This document shows, one piece after another, positions 54,622-62,743 of a stretch of 64,000 nucleotides of DNA. Every line of letters starts with the position of its first letter. Positions within the stretch are counted from its first letter, which is position 1. The DNA is from Streptomyces achromogenes (lineage in GTDB: Bacteria; Actinomycetota; Actinomycetes; Streptomycetales; Streptomycetaceae). Position numbers and translations under genes: made by a program. The stretch is taken from assembly GCF_030816715.1 (NCBI RefSeq), contig NZ_JAUSYH010000001.1, positions 2,852,001-2,916,000 on the forward strand, given 5' to 3'. The notes under the pieces were generated by a model. That model saw only the letters and a list, made by a program, of their open reading frames with translations, did no database searches and was not told the origin of the DNA.

Positions 54622-57600
54622 ATGCGTCACCGATTCAGACCCGGCAACCGTCTGGTGGCCGCACTGTGCGGCTCGATGCTGTGCACCACCCTGCTGGCCG
54701 TGGGGCCCGGGGCCACCGCCGCCCAGGCCGCCGACGACCCCAACGCGGTCGCGCTCGACAAGGACGCGATCCTCGCCGCCAACCAGCTCGACGAGCGGCA
54801 GTGGTACAAGGACAACATCCCGTTCGTGGACACCCCCGACAACGACATCGACGACGTCTACTACTACCGGTGGAGCACCTACAAGCGGGCGCTCCGCTAC
54901 ACCGTGCCGGGCACGGGGTACGTGTCGACCGAGTACGACGTGCCGATCGGCTACGCCGGCAACCCGTACACGGCTCTCCCGGACGCTACCGGCTACCACC
55001 TGCTGGACGGACGCTGGCTGCACAACCGCGACTACGCGGGCGACTACCTGAACTTCTGGCTGAGCGGTGCGGGCAATTCGGGTGCACGGAACTTCAGCGA
55101 GTGGATCACGAGCGCCGCCTACCAGCGCTATCTCGCGACCGGTGACGCCGCACAGATCAAGTCGGCTCTCCCCCACCTCATCGCCCTGTACAAGCGGTGG
55201 GACTCCAACTTCACCGCCGACATCACGGTGAACGGCGCCCAGTCGACCAGCGACCTCTACCACCAGACGCCGCTGTCCGACGCCACGGAGTACACCGAGA
55301 CGTCGATGCACAGCAGCAACTGGTTCAGCGGCGGCCGCGGCTACCGGCCCACGATCAACGCGTACATGTACGCCGCCGCCCAGTCGATCAGCAAGATCGC
55401 CACCATGACCGGGGACACGGCGACCGCGAACGACTACGACGCGAAGGCCGCGCAGCTCAAGACCGCCGTGCAGAACTCGCTCTGGGACCCGCAGCGCCAG
55501 TTCTTCATGCAGGTCTACAACACGGACGGCACCAACGGCACCCTGAAGGAGACCAGGACGACCTGGCGGGAGCTGATGGGCTACGCCCCCTGGGCGTTCG
55601 AGCTGCCGGACGCGCAGTACTCGTCGGCCTGGAAGTTCCTGAACGACGCCAAGAGGTTCAAGGCGCCGTTCGGGCCCACGACCCTGGAGCGGACGCACGA
55701 CTTCGAGGCCGAACAGGCCACCCGCAACCACGCCAACCTGTTCAACTCGTCGACGGCTTCGAACGGCCAGTACATCGGGCAGATCGACTTCGCCGACAGC
55801 TATGTCACGTTCACCGTGGACGCGCCCGGCGCCGGCACGTACCCGGTGACCGTCTACTACGCCAACGGCACCAGTGGCACATCCACCCACCAGCTCGTGG
55901 TCAACGACGACACCGCCCACCCGATCACCGTCAGCTACGCCCCCACCGGCGCCTGGCAGAAGTTCTCGGAGTCGCAGGCCGTCACCGTGCAGGTCCCGCT
56001 GAAGGCCGGGGCCAACACGCTGAAGTTCGCCAAGGGCACGAGCTTCGCCGAGCTCGACCGCATCACGGCGAACCCGTACTTCAACTACCAGGCGATCCCC
56101 GCCACGCAGCAGCGCGACGACGCCAACTGCTGCCACTGGAACGGCCCGAGCTGGCCCTACCAGACGAGCCAGGTCCTCACCGGCATGGCGAACCTGCTCC
56201 AGGACTACCCGGCGCAGAGCTACGTCACCAAGGCCGACTACGCGACCATGCTGGCCCAGTTCGCCGACCTCCAGCACAAGGACGGCAAGCCCTACATCGC
56301 CGAGGCCGCGAACGGCGACACCGGCGACTGGATCTACGACGGTCTCAACTTCAGCGAGAACTACAACCACTCCAGCTTCAACGACCTCGTGCTCACCGGT
56401 CTGCTGGGCATCAAGCCGCAGGCGGGCAACACGCTGGTCCTGAAGCCGCTGATCCCGGCGGCCTGGGACTACTTCGCGGTGGAGAGCCTGCCCTACCACG
56501 GGCACACCTACTCGATCCGCTGGGACCGCGACGGCACCCACTACGGCAAGGGCAGCGGTCTGCAGGTCTTCCAGGACGGCCAGCGCGTCCTGCAGTCGGC
56601 GACCCTCGGCAACACCACCGTGAACGTGGCCGCCCCGGTCACCCCGGCACAGCCGGCGCGGATGATGAACGTGGCCGCGAACCCGCTGACCGCCGAACAG
56701 GACTGGCTGGGCCGCGCCGTCACGCAGCCCTACCCGAAGGCCTTCGCCTCCTACACCAACACCGTCTCCAACGGCCCGCACTGCCACAGCGGCCAGACCT
56801 GCAAGCCCACCACCTTCGACGCCCCGCTGCGGGCCACCGACGGCTGGATCCGCTACGACAAGACCCCCGACGACCGGTGGACCAACTCCGGCTCGCCGAA
56901 CGGCACCGACCACCTCGGCGTCGACTTCGGCGCACCCCGCAAGATCAACGAGGTGAAGTTCTACACCTACGACGACGGCGCGAACATCCGCGTCCCGGCG
57001 AGCTACACCGTGCAGTACCTCGACAACGGCTCATGGGTGAACGTCCCGAACCAGACCAGGAGCCCGGCCGCACCGGCCGCGAACAACGCCAACGAGGTGA
57101 CGTTCCCGACGGTCACGACGTCCCAGTTCCGGGTCGTCTTCACACCCCAGGCCGGCAAGTTCGTCGGCGTCACCGAGCTGGAGTCCTGGTACCCGGAGAC
57201 CCCGGCCGTGAAGATCGTCAACAAGAACAGCAACCTGGAGCTCGGCATCTCCGGCTCCTCGATCAACGCCGGTGGCGCCGCCCAGCAGCAGACGGCCGAC
57301 ACCACGGCCAACCACCGCTGGACGATCGTCCCCGCCGAGAACGGCTACTACAAGATCTTCAACAGCAACAGCGGCCAGGTCCTCGGCATCAAGGACGCCT
57401 CCAAGACGGCCGGCGCCGTCGCACTCCAGTGGGGCGACACCCTCACCTCCGACCACCTGTGGTCCCTGGTGGACGCCGGCGGCGGCTACAGCAAGATCGT
57501 CAACAAGAACAGCGGCATGGCCCTGGGCGTCCAGGGCATGTCCACCGCGTCCGGCGCCCCGGTCGTGCAGTGGGACGACAACGGCACCGCCGACCACCTG

Positions 57601-57648
57601 TGGCGTATCGCCACGGACGACGGTTCCACACCGTTCGCCTCCTCCTGA
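54622..57648 (+). CDS. Multimodular secreted six-hairpin glycosidase with CBM35-like, F5/8C and ricin modules
   Basis: 1008-residue exported enzyme. After a signal peptide (LVAALCGSMLCTTLLAVGPGATAAQA) comes an (alpha/alpha)6 catalytic domain of the MGH1/trehalase-like clan (YYYRWSTYKRALRY, YRPTINAYMYAAAQSISKIA, CCHWNGPSWPYQTSQVLTG). A CBM35-like beta-sandwich (about 355-485, FEAEQATRNHANL ... FAELDRI) interrupts it. Then follow a discoidin F5/8C module (about 680-860, LGVDFGAPRKINEVKFYTYDD) and a ricin-type lectin (about 863-1000, KIVNKNSNLELGI, NHRWTIV, DHLWSLV, DHLWRIA). ATG at 54622 follows GGAGG. Substrate unknown; arabinose-containing polymers are suggested by its neighbours. Confidence 0.8.
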   Translation: MRHRFRPGNRLVAALCGSMLCTTLLAVGPGATAAQAADDPNAVALDKDAILAANQLDERQWYKDNIPFVDTPDNDIDDVYYYRWSTYKRALRYTVPGTGYVSTEYDVPIGYAGNPYTALPDATGYHLLDGRWLHNRDYAGDYLNFWLSGAGNSGARNFSEWITSAAYQRYLATGDAAQIKSALPHLIALYKRWDSNFTADITVNGAQSTSDLYHQTPLSDATEYTETSMHSSNWFSGGRGYRPTINAYMYAAAQSISKIATMTGDTATANDYDAKAAQLKTAVQNSLWDPQRQFFMQVYNTDGTNGTLKETRTTWRELMGYAPWAFELPDAQYSSAWKFLNDAKRFKAPFGPTTLERTHDFEAEQATRNHANLFNSSTASNGQYIGQIDFADSYVTFTVDAPGAGTYPVTVYYANGTSGTSTHQLVVNDDTAHPITVSYAPTGAWQKFSESQAVTVQVPLKAGANTLKFAKGTSFAELDRITANPYFNYQAIPATQQRDDANCCHWNGPSWPYQTSQVLTGMANLLQDYPAQSYVTKADYATMLAQFADLQHKDGKPYIAEAANGDTGDWIYDGLNFSENYNHSSFNDLVLTGLLGIKPQAGNTLVLKPLIPAAWDYFAVESLPYHGHTYSIRWDRDGTHYGKGSGLQVFQDGQRVLQSATLGNTTVNVAAPVTPAQPARMMNVAANPLTAEQDWLGRAVTQPYPKAFASYTNTVSNGPHCHSGQTCKPTTFDAPLRATDGWIRYDKTPDDRWTNSGSPNGTDHLGVDFGAPRKINEVKFYTYDDGANIRVPASYTVQYLDNGSWVNVPNQTRSPAAPAANNANEVTFPTVTTSQFRVVFTPQAGKFVGVTELESWYPETPAVKIVNKNSNLELGISGSSINAGGAAQQQTADTTANHRWTIVPAENGYYKIFNSNSGQVLGIKDASKTAGAVALQWGDTLTSDHLWSLVDAGGGYSKIVNKNSGMALGVQGMSTASGAPVVQWDDNGTADHLWRIATDDGSTPFASS

Positions 57649-57659
57649 CCGGCCCTCCC

Positions 57660-57695
57660 CCGCCGCGGCGGCGTCCCCCGACGCCGCCGCGGCGG
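57660..57695 (+). terminator. Hairpin after the six-hairpin glycosidase
   Basis: A perfect 16-bp stem (CCGCCGCGGCGGCGTC and its complement) with loop CCCC lies 11 nt after the stop codon. One of the strongest terminators in the window. Confidence 0.85.
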
Positions 57696-57745
57696 ACCAG
57701 GAACAGGGCGGGAGCCTCGGTGACGCTCCCGGCGGCGGTCCCGGC

Positions 57746-57775
57746 GTCCGGGTCCGGGTCCGGGTCCGGGTCCGG
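57746..57775. repeat. GTCCGG hexamer tandem repeat
   Basis: Five perfect GTCCGG units in the intergenic region between the terminator and the next gene. Probably a slippage product with no coding role. Confidence 0.9.
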
Positions 57776-57980
57776 CCCACGCGGGTGCCCGGGGGAGTAC
57801 GGTTGCGGCACTGAGTGCATCTCGCACGCCGTCACCCGTTTCGGCGTCGCCCTCGGAGAACGGCACAGGCCGGCGCCCATCGGGATCCGGCCGGAAGAGA
57901 GCCGCACATGCCTTTTGGCTCGTACAGCCACGCCCCCTCGCGCGTCAGGTCCCGCGCGGCGCGAATCTGAATTCCCCGGT

Positions 57981-58009
57981 TGCCGGGATGCCTCCGAGGC
58001 ATCCCGGCA
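57981..58009. terminator. Hairpin upstream of the Cys-rich small gene
   Basis: TGCCGGGATGCC and GGCATCCCGGCA pair perfectly around TCCGA. It lies 40 nt before the ATG at 58050, so it could be an insulating terminator or a leader attenuator. The sequence does not tell which. Confidence 0.5.
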
Positions 58010-58049
58010 TCTGGCGTACGCCCCCAACCGATCAAGAGGATGCGGACGC

Positions 58050-58322
58050 ATGTATTCACAGGACTCGATCTCCGGCCACCGCCGCGGCCGTCCCGAACCG
58101 ACCCCGGAGATGCTCTCCGGGCTGGCCTGCCTCATCTGCACGACCGACTACCGCGACGCACCCGGCACGGAGGCGGTGGTGGTCTCCCACCGCGACGGCA
58201 GGCAGCTCCTCGCCTGCCGCGGAACGTGCGCCCGCATGGCGTGCGGTGCGGTCGACGGTCTGGACGAGACGCCGCCGCCGCTGGCCGAGCGCGTCCGCGG
58301 GCACCGGTCCGGCGGCTCCTGA
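58050..58322 (+). CDS. Small cysteine-rich protein, possible zinc binder
   Basis: 90-residue protein of unknown family. Five cysteines lie in SGLACLICTTDY (Cys 27, 30) and LLACRGTCARMACG (Cys 56, 60, 65), an arrangement compatible with one zinc site. Between them is VVVSHRDGRQ. ATG at 58050 follows AGAGGA; the C-terminus is basic. It lies 92 nt before a carboxyethylornithine-synthase-like gene in the same direction, so a linked function is possible. A comparison of its genomic neighbours elsewhere would be informative. Confidence 0.6.
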   Translation: MYSQDSISGHRRGRPEPTPEMLSGLACLICTTDYRDAPGTEAVVVSHRDGRQLLACRGTCARMACGAVDGLDETPPPLAERVRGHRSGGS

Positions 58323-58414
58323 CCCGTACCCCGGTCAGCCACGGCAAGCGCAGCACGAACGGCGCCAGCGACGCGAACGACGCGAACGCTATGAACGACA
58401 TGACGAGGAAACGT

Positions 58415-59611
58415 ATGAGCCTGTTGAGTCTCGGAGTACTCGCCTCCTCCCGCAAGGAGAACGAGTTCCACCTGCCCCTGCACCCCGCCCACCTCCACCG
58501 GATCGCCTCGGACGTACGCGAGAGGATCTTCCTCGAACAGGGCTACGGCGAGCGGTTCGGCGTCGCCGACGACGCACTGCGACCGCTCGTGGCGGGACTG
58601 CGCTCCCGCGAGCGGCTCCTCGACGAGTGCGACGTGCTGCTGCTGCCCAAGCCCCTGCCCGACGACGTCGCCGCGCTGCGCCGGGGCCAGGTGCTGTGGG
58701 GATGGCCGCACTGTGTGCAGGACGCGAGGGTGACGCAGCTCGCCATCGAGCGTCAGGTGACGCTCATCGCCTGGGAGGCCATGAACCACTGGACGTCCAC
58801 GGGCGCCTTCAGCGTCCATGTGTTCCACAAGAACAACGAGCTCGCGGGCTACTGCTCGGTGCTGCACGCCCTGCAACTCGGCGGGCTGACCGGCAGCTAC
58901 GGGCGGCGTCTGCGCGCCGTGGTCATCAGTTTCGGCGCCACGGCGCGCGGAGCGGTCACCGGCCTCGGCGCCATGGGCGTCTCCGACGTCACCGTGCTCA
59001 CCCAGCGCGCCGCGGCGGCGGTGGCCTCACCGATGCCGTCGGTCGTGATGAACCACTTCCAGGAGCAGGAGGACGATCCCTCGCGCCTCCAGGCACTCAC
59101 CCCGGCCGGACCCGTGCCGCTCGCGGAGTACCTCGCCGGTTTCGACATCATCGTCAACTGCGTCCGGCAGGACACCGACGCGCCGCTGACCTTCGTCACC
59201 GAGGAGGAACTCGCCCTGTTCCGGCCGGGCTCCTTCTTCGTCGACGTCTCCTGCGACCAGGGCATGGGATTCTCCTGGGCCCGTCCGACCACCTTCAGCG
59301 ACCCGATGCCCACGGTGGGGCCGGGCTGCCACTACTACGGGGTGGACCACAGCCCGTCCCACCTGTGGAACTCGGCCACGTGGGAGATCAGCGAGGCGCT
59401 CCTCCCCTACCTGCGCAAGGTCATGAGCGGCCCCGCGGCCTGGGAGGACGACCCCACGGTCGGGAAGGCCGTCGAGATCCGCGACGGCGTCGTCCTGAAC
59501 CCCAAGATCCTCTCTTTCCAGCACCGCAGGGCCTCCTATCCCCACGCCCCCGAGACCCCGCCCCCGGCCCCCGCCCCCGTGCCGCGCTCCGCCACCCGGC
59601 CGGCGGCCTGA
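58415..59611 (+). CDS. N5-(carboxyethyl)ornithine synthase / alanine dehydrogenase-like enzyme
   Basis: 398-residue NAD(P)-dependent oxidoreductase of the alanine dehydrogenase/lysine-forming saccharopine dehydrogenase fold. LGVLASSRKENEFHLPLHPAHLHRI is the substrate-binding N-terminus, LLLPKPLPDDVAAL and LIAWEAMNHWTSTGAFSVHVFHKNNELAGYCSVLHAL follow, and RAVVISFGATARGAVTGLGAMGVSDVTVLTQR is the Rossmann part. CEO synthases condense an amino acid with pyruvate reductively. ATG at 58415 follows GAGG; ATG 58400 is an alternative. A Pro-rich tail ends it. A MarR regulator gene follows. Possible role in a metallophore- or opine-like product. Confidence 0.8.
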   Translation: MSLLSLGVLASSRKENEFHLPLHPAHLHRIASDVRERIFLEQGYGERFGVADDALRPLVAGLRSRERLLDECDVLLLPKPLPDDVAALRRGQVLWGWPHCVQDARVTQLAIERQVTLIAWEAMNHWTSTGAFSVHVFHKNNELAGYCSVLHALQLGGLTGSYGRRLRAVVISFGATARGAVTGLGAMGVSDVTVLTQRAAAAVASPMPSVVMNHFQEQEDDPSRLQALTPAGPVPLAEYLAGFDIIVNCVRQDTDAPLTFVTEEELALFRPGSFFVDVSCDQGMGFSWARPTTFSDPMPTVGPGCHYYGVDHSPSHLWNSATWEISEALLPYLRKVMSGPAAWEDDPTVGKAVEIRDGVVLNPKILSFQHRRASYPHAPETPPPAPAPVPRSATRPAA

Positions 59612-59692
59612 CGCAGCGGGTACGCGGCTGCGCCGCAGCCGGAAGCGGACCGTACGGGGAATCCGGTCCGCACGACGGGAATGGCGGTGGCC

Positions 59693-59698
59693 TACAAT
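59693..59698 (+). promoter_or_regulatory. -10 element upstream of the MarR gene
   Basis: TACAAT in an AT-rich patch, 38 nt before the start; no good -35 is visible. The inverted repeat GAAGATGGTTCTTC at 59711-59724, just downstream, could be the MarR operator. Confidence 0.45.
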
Positions 59699-59736
59699 TA
59701 ACTCTCCATGGAAGATGGTTCTTCGGAAGACGAGTG

Positions 59737-60252
59737 ATGGCTGACGCTGACCTGAAACTGCTGTACCGGGAGCTGGTCTCGCTGGAGATCGAGCTGTGGG
59801 ACGGCATAGAGAGGCGGTTGAGGGCCGAGTACGACCTGCCGCTGACCTCGTTCGAGGTGCTGCACCTGCTGCTGCGGCGGCCCGGGCGGCGGATCCAGGA
59901 CATCGCCGAGAAGTTCTCGATCACGGTGGGCGGCACCAGCAAGGTGGTCGACCGCCTGGAGGCGGCGGGCCTGTGCGAGCGGCGGGCCAATCCGAACGAC
60001 CGCCGTTCCTCGATCGTCGAGCTGACACCCGAGGGGCGGACACTGGTGGACGGCGCGCTGAAGGTCTTCGAGGAGGAGCTGGAACTGCGTATCGGGTCGG
60101 TGATTCCCGAGCGGTCCGTGCGCGAGGTGACCGCGGTCCTCAGCACGCTGCGGGCAGCCGGACGCGCCCTGGACGCGGAGCGGAAGGCCGCCGCGCGGAC
60201 ACCGGTACCGGCTGCGCGGGCGCCGAAGCAGCCCGGCCGCCCCGCACCGTGA
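59737..60252 (+). CDS. MarR-family transcriptional regulator
   Basis: 171-residue winged-helix regulator: LYRELVSLEIELWDGIERRLRAEYDLPLTSFEVLHLLLRRPG, recognition region IQDIAEKFSITVGGTSKVVDRLEAAGLCERRANPNDRRSSIVELTPEG. ATG at 59737 overlaps the preceding TGA-containing leader; GGAAG lies upstream. It follows the carboxyethylornithine-synthase-like gene with its own promoter and a candidate operator, so it may control itself and that gene. The ligand is unknown. The C-terminus is a short Ala/Pro/Lys extension. Confidence 0.88.
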   Translation: MADADLKLLYRELVSLEIELWDGIERRLRAEYDLPLTSFEVLHLLLRRPGRRIQDIAEKFSITVGGTSKVVDRLEAAGLCERRANPNDRRSSIVELTPEGRTLVDGALKVFEEELELRIGSVIPERSVREVTAVLSTLRAAGRALDAERKAAARTPVPAARAPKQPGRPAP

Positions 60253-60509
60253 GCCACGCCGGGCCGCCAGGAGGGCGTGCTCGCGTGCGAGGTGCCGGAG
60301 GAGACCAGGCTCGTACGTGCCGCCGCGGGACTTCCTCCAAGGATCCCCTTTCCAGCTGATGAGAGGGTCTCGAAACCCTCTGGTCCGGGTTGTTCGCAGG
60401 CTGCTCCAGCACCACCTGTCCGGATGGGCGTCGGGGCAGCGGCAGATGCTGGATCCATGAGCGGCCCGGGCCGGGGTGGAGTGTGGAGGTTCACACCCCG
60501 GCCCGAGTC

Positions 60510-61772
60510 TCATCGGATGTGCTTCGCAGGCTTGGTGGCGGCGTTGAGCAGGTACTCCAGGGGGCCGCGGCGGAAGAAGCGGGACCAGATCGCGGCGAAC
60601 AGGATGGCTGCGAGGACGTACATGATCAGGGGCAGCCAGGACTGCTGGGTGCCGGTTCCGGCGGGCGTGGACAGTGCGGTCTGTGCGAGGAAGTGGCCGA
60701 CGTAGGCGGTCAGGGACATCGTGCCCACGGCGATGACCGGCTTGGCCAGGCGGCGCAGTCGCGGCAGGCGGTCCATCGCCACCGTCGCGCCCACGATCAC
60801 GAGGATCGCGATTCCGACGCTGCCGATGATGTCGAACGTGGTGCCGCTGTGCGGCCCGGCCTTCAGGAGAGACGACGCGGACATGTCGGGGAACGACCCT
60901 GCATCAGCGGGCATCGACCCGCTGCCGGTGGGCATCGAACCGGAGCCGCCGGACGACGGCCCGTCTTCCGCGAGGCTCCGCAACGCGCCCTTGCCGGCGA
61001 GCAGCAGGGACACGCCGTAGGCGGTCGCGGTGAGGGTGGCGCCGAGCGCGGCCAGGCGCTTCTGGATGGTGCCGCAGGAGAGGTCCAGGCGGCCCAGCGC
61101 CATGCCCGCGAGGACGAACGACATCCAGGTGAGCGCCGGGTAGAAGCCGGTGAGCAGCAGATCGAGGACGCCGACCTCGCCGAGGTGGCGGAGCGGGTCG
61201 TAGGTGTTGATGCTCTGCTGGACCGACGGGGTCAGCAGCGAGGTGAGGACGAACGCCAGCTGCGGTGTGACGAGGGCGAACGCGGCCGCGATGATCGCGA
61301 GGGTCCTGGCGCTCAGTCGCACCAGGGGCAGGGCGAGGAGGAAGTAGACGCCGTAGAAGCCGAGGATGATCACGCCCCCGTACTCCATCGCCAGCACGGT
61401 GCCCAGCGCCAGCAGGATCACGGCGCGGATCGCGATGCGGGCCCTCGCCTGCCGGCCCGCCTGGCCGGTCTTGGGCTCGCGGCGGCCGGCCAGCAGCATC
61501 AGTGAGAACCCGGCGAGGGTGGCGAACAGGACCGACGAGTGACCGTCCGACATGTATCGGATCCAGCTGGCGACGCCGGTCGTGGCGGACAGCGGGGGGC
61601 CGATGTGCACGACGTACATGCCGAACACCGCCAGCGCGCGGGCCAGGTCCACCCCGACGAGGCGTCCCATCGAGGGACCGGGCGAGGCCGGGGACTCGGG
61701 GGAGGTCTGGGGCGGCGGAGGCGAGTTCTCCTGCGGAGCTGACGTCTCCTGCCGCGGCTGTGTCTGTGTCAT
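60510..61772 (-). CDS. DUF418/acyltransferase-3-like polytopic membrane protein
   Basis: 420-residue inner-membrane protein with about ten helices. GRLVGVDLARALAVFGMYVVHI is the conserved opening helix of the DUF1624/DUF418 group, and FFRRGPLEYLLNAATK near the end matches the DUF418 FxxGPLExL motif. The Pro-rich N-terminus (PPPPQTSPESPASPGP) is cytoplasmic. A Gly/Ser/Met loop (SSGGSGSMPTGSGSMPADAG) lies in the middle. ATG at 61772 is used. Members may transfer acyl groups or transport solutes, but the function is not firmly known. Confidence 0.85.
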   Translation of the reverse strand: MTQTQPRQETSAPQENSPPPPQTSPESPASPGPSMGRLVGVDLARALAVFGMYVVHIGPPLSATTGVASWIRYMSDGHSSVLFATLAGFSLMLLAGRREPKTGQAGRQARARIAIRAVILLALGTVLAMEYGGVIILGFYGVYFLLALPLVRLSARTLAIIAAAFALVTPQLAFVLTSLLTPSVQQSINTYDPLRHLGEVGVLDLLLTGFYPALTWMSFVLAGMALGRLDLSCGTIQKRLAALGATLTATAYGVSLLLAGKGALRSLAEDGPSSGGSGSMPTGSGSMPADAGSFPDMSASSLLKAGPHSGTTFDIIGSVGIAILVIVGATVAMDRLPRLRRLAKPVIAVGTMSLTAYVGHFLAQTALSTPAGTGTQQSWLPLIMYVLAAILFAAIWSRFFRRGPLEYLLNAATKPAKHIR

Positions 61773-61867
61773 ACGGAGAACCTCGCGTGGGCGTCCGGGG
61801 GCGGACCATCCGGCAGTCTTCGGGCTCTCCCCCGCCGATCGGCGGGTAGCGCCCTGCCGACTGGCGG

Positions 61868-62371
61868 AGTCCCGTCTACGTGGAGCAGGACGCTCCGTTG
61901 TTGGCCGGCACGCTACGGGAGAACCTGGTCTTCGCGGCGCCCGGTGCGACGGACGACGCCCTCCGCGACGTCCTGACCCGTACGAAGCTCGACACTCTCG
62001 TGGAGCGTCTGCCCCACGGCCTGGACGCCCCGGTCGGCCATCGCGGCTCGAAGCTGTCGGGCGGTGAGCGGCAGCGCGTCGCCATCGCCCGCGCCGTCCT
62101 GCGCAAGCCCCAGCTGCTGCTGTTGGACGAGGCGACCTCGCAACTCGACGCCGTCAGCGAGCTGGCGCTGCGGGACGTCATCGCGGACGTGGCCCGGGAG
62201 ACCACTGTGCTGGTGGTGGCCCACCGCCTGTCGACGGTGACAGGCGCCGACCGGATCGTCGTCATGGACGCCGGCCGGGTCCGGGCCGTGGGCACCCATC
62301 AGGAACTGGTGGACCAGGACCGGCTGTACGCGCGGCTGGCGGCCTCCCAGCTCCTGACCCCCGCGCGATGA
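61868..62371 (+). pseudogene. C-terminal fragment of an ABC exporter ATPase
   Basis: Encodes only the second half of an ABC nucleotide-binding domain: [20 protein letters not shown] (Q-loop), [19 protein letters not shown] (signature), [21 protein letters not shown] (Walker B and D-loop) and [21 protein letters not shown] (H-loop). The transmembrane domain and Walker A are missing and the frame begins abruptly near 61868. It cannot hydrolyse ATP alone. It is a decayed remnant of a fused ABC exporter. Confidence 0.85.
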
Positions 62372-62743
62372 GCCCCCACACGCAGGGTTCTCCGGCCGTC
62401 CACTGCCCCAGTCCCGGCCGGACAACCCACGCACCGACACCCACGGAAACCAAGACCCCGAAAGGCAGCCTGATGCGCACCGAGTCCGCCATCGGTTGCA
62501 GACATGGGCTAGGGGACTGGACTGGCTGGCCCAGCCGACTGCGCTGTTCGGCGGCGTGTACGGGCTCGGACTGTCCGCCTGGTGCCGGGATCCTCACCGG
62601 GCTGACGCGGCACCGGGCACGGTCGGGACGGGGCTGGACGAGGGGGCGAGCCGGCGGAGCACGGTCCAGGGGCGCGCCGGCTCGCGTTGCGGGCCGCGGC
62701 TCACGGGTGGGTCTTGTGAGCCGCAAGCCGACGAAACAGCATG
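62372..62743. other. Intergenic region with terminator for the two-component genes
   Basis: About 370 bp without a recognised gene. ATG at 62473 has GAAAGG upstream but opens a frame with no family resemblance. The right end holds a hairpin (62696-62724). Confidence 0.5.
62696..62724 (-). terminator. Hairpin after the sensor kinase
   Basis: GCGGCTCAC and GTGAGCCGC pair perfectly over 9 bp with an 11-nt loop, 20 nt beyond the sensor kinase stop on the minus strand. Confidence 0.65.

Noticed and set aside
54619-56913. A 764-codon antisense frame within the six-hairpin glycosidase
   Set aside because: Val/Gly/Arg-rich composition typical of high-GC shadow frames; no domain recognised.
60253-60509. 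Short gene between the MarR and DUF418 genes
   Set aside because: Frames on both strands show no family sequence; only a small hairpin (AGAGGGT/ACCCTCT near 60362-60381) is visible.
62473-62743. Small gene starting ATG 62473 after GAAAGG
   Set aside because: The encoded sequence has no recognisable family and changes character quickly; it overlaps the kinase terminator.
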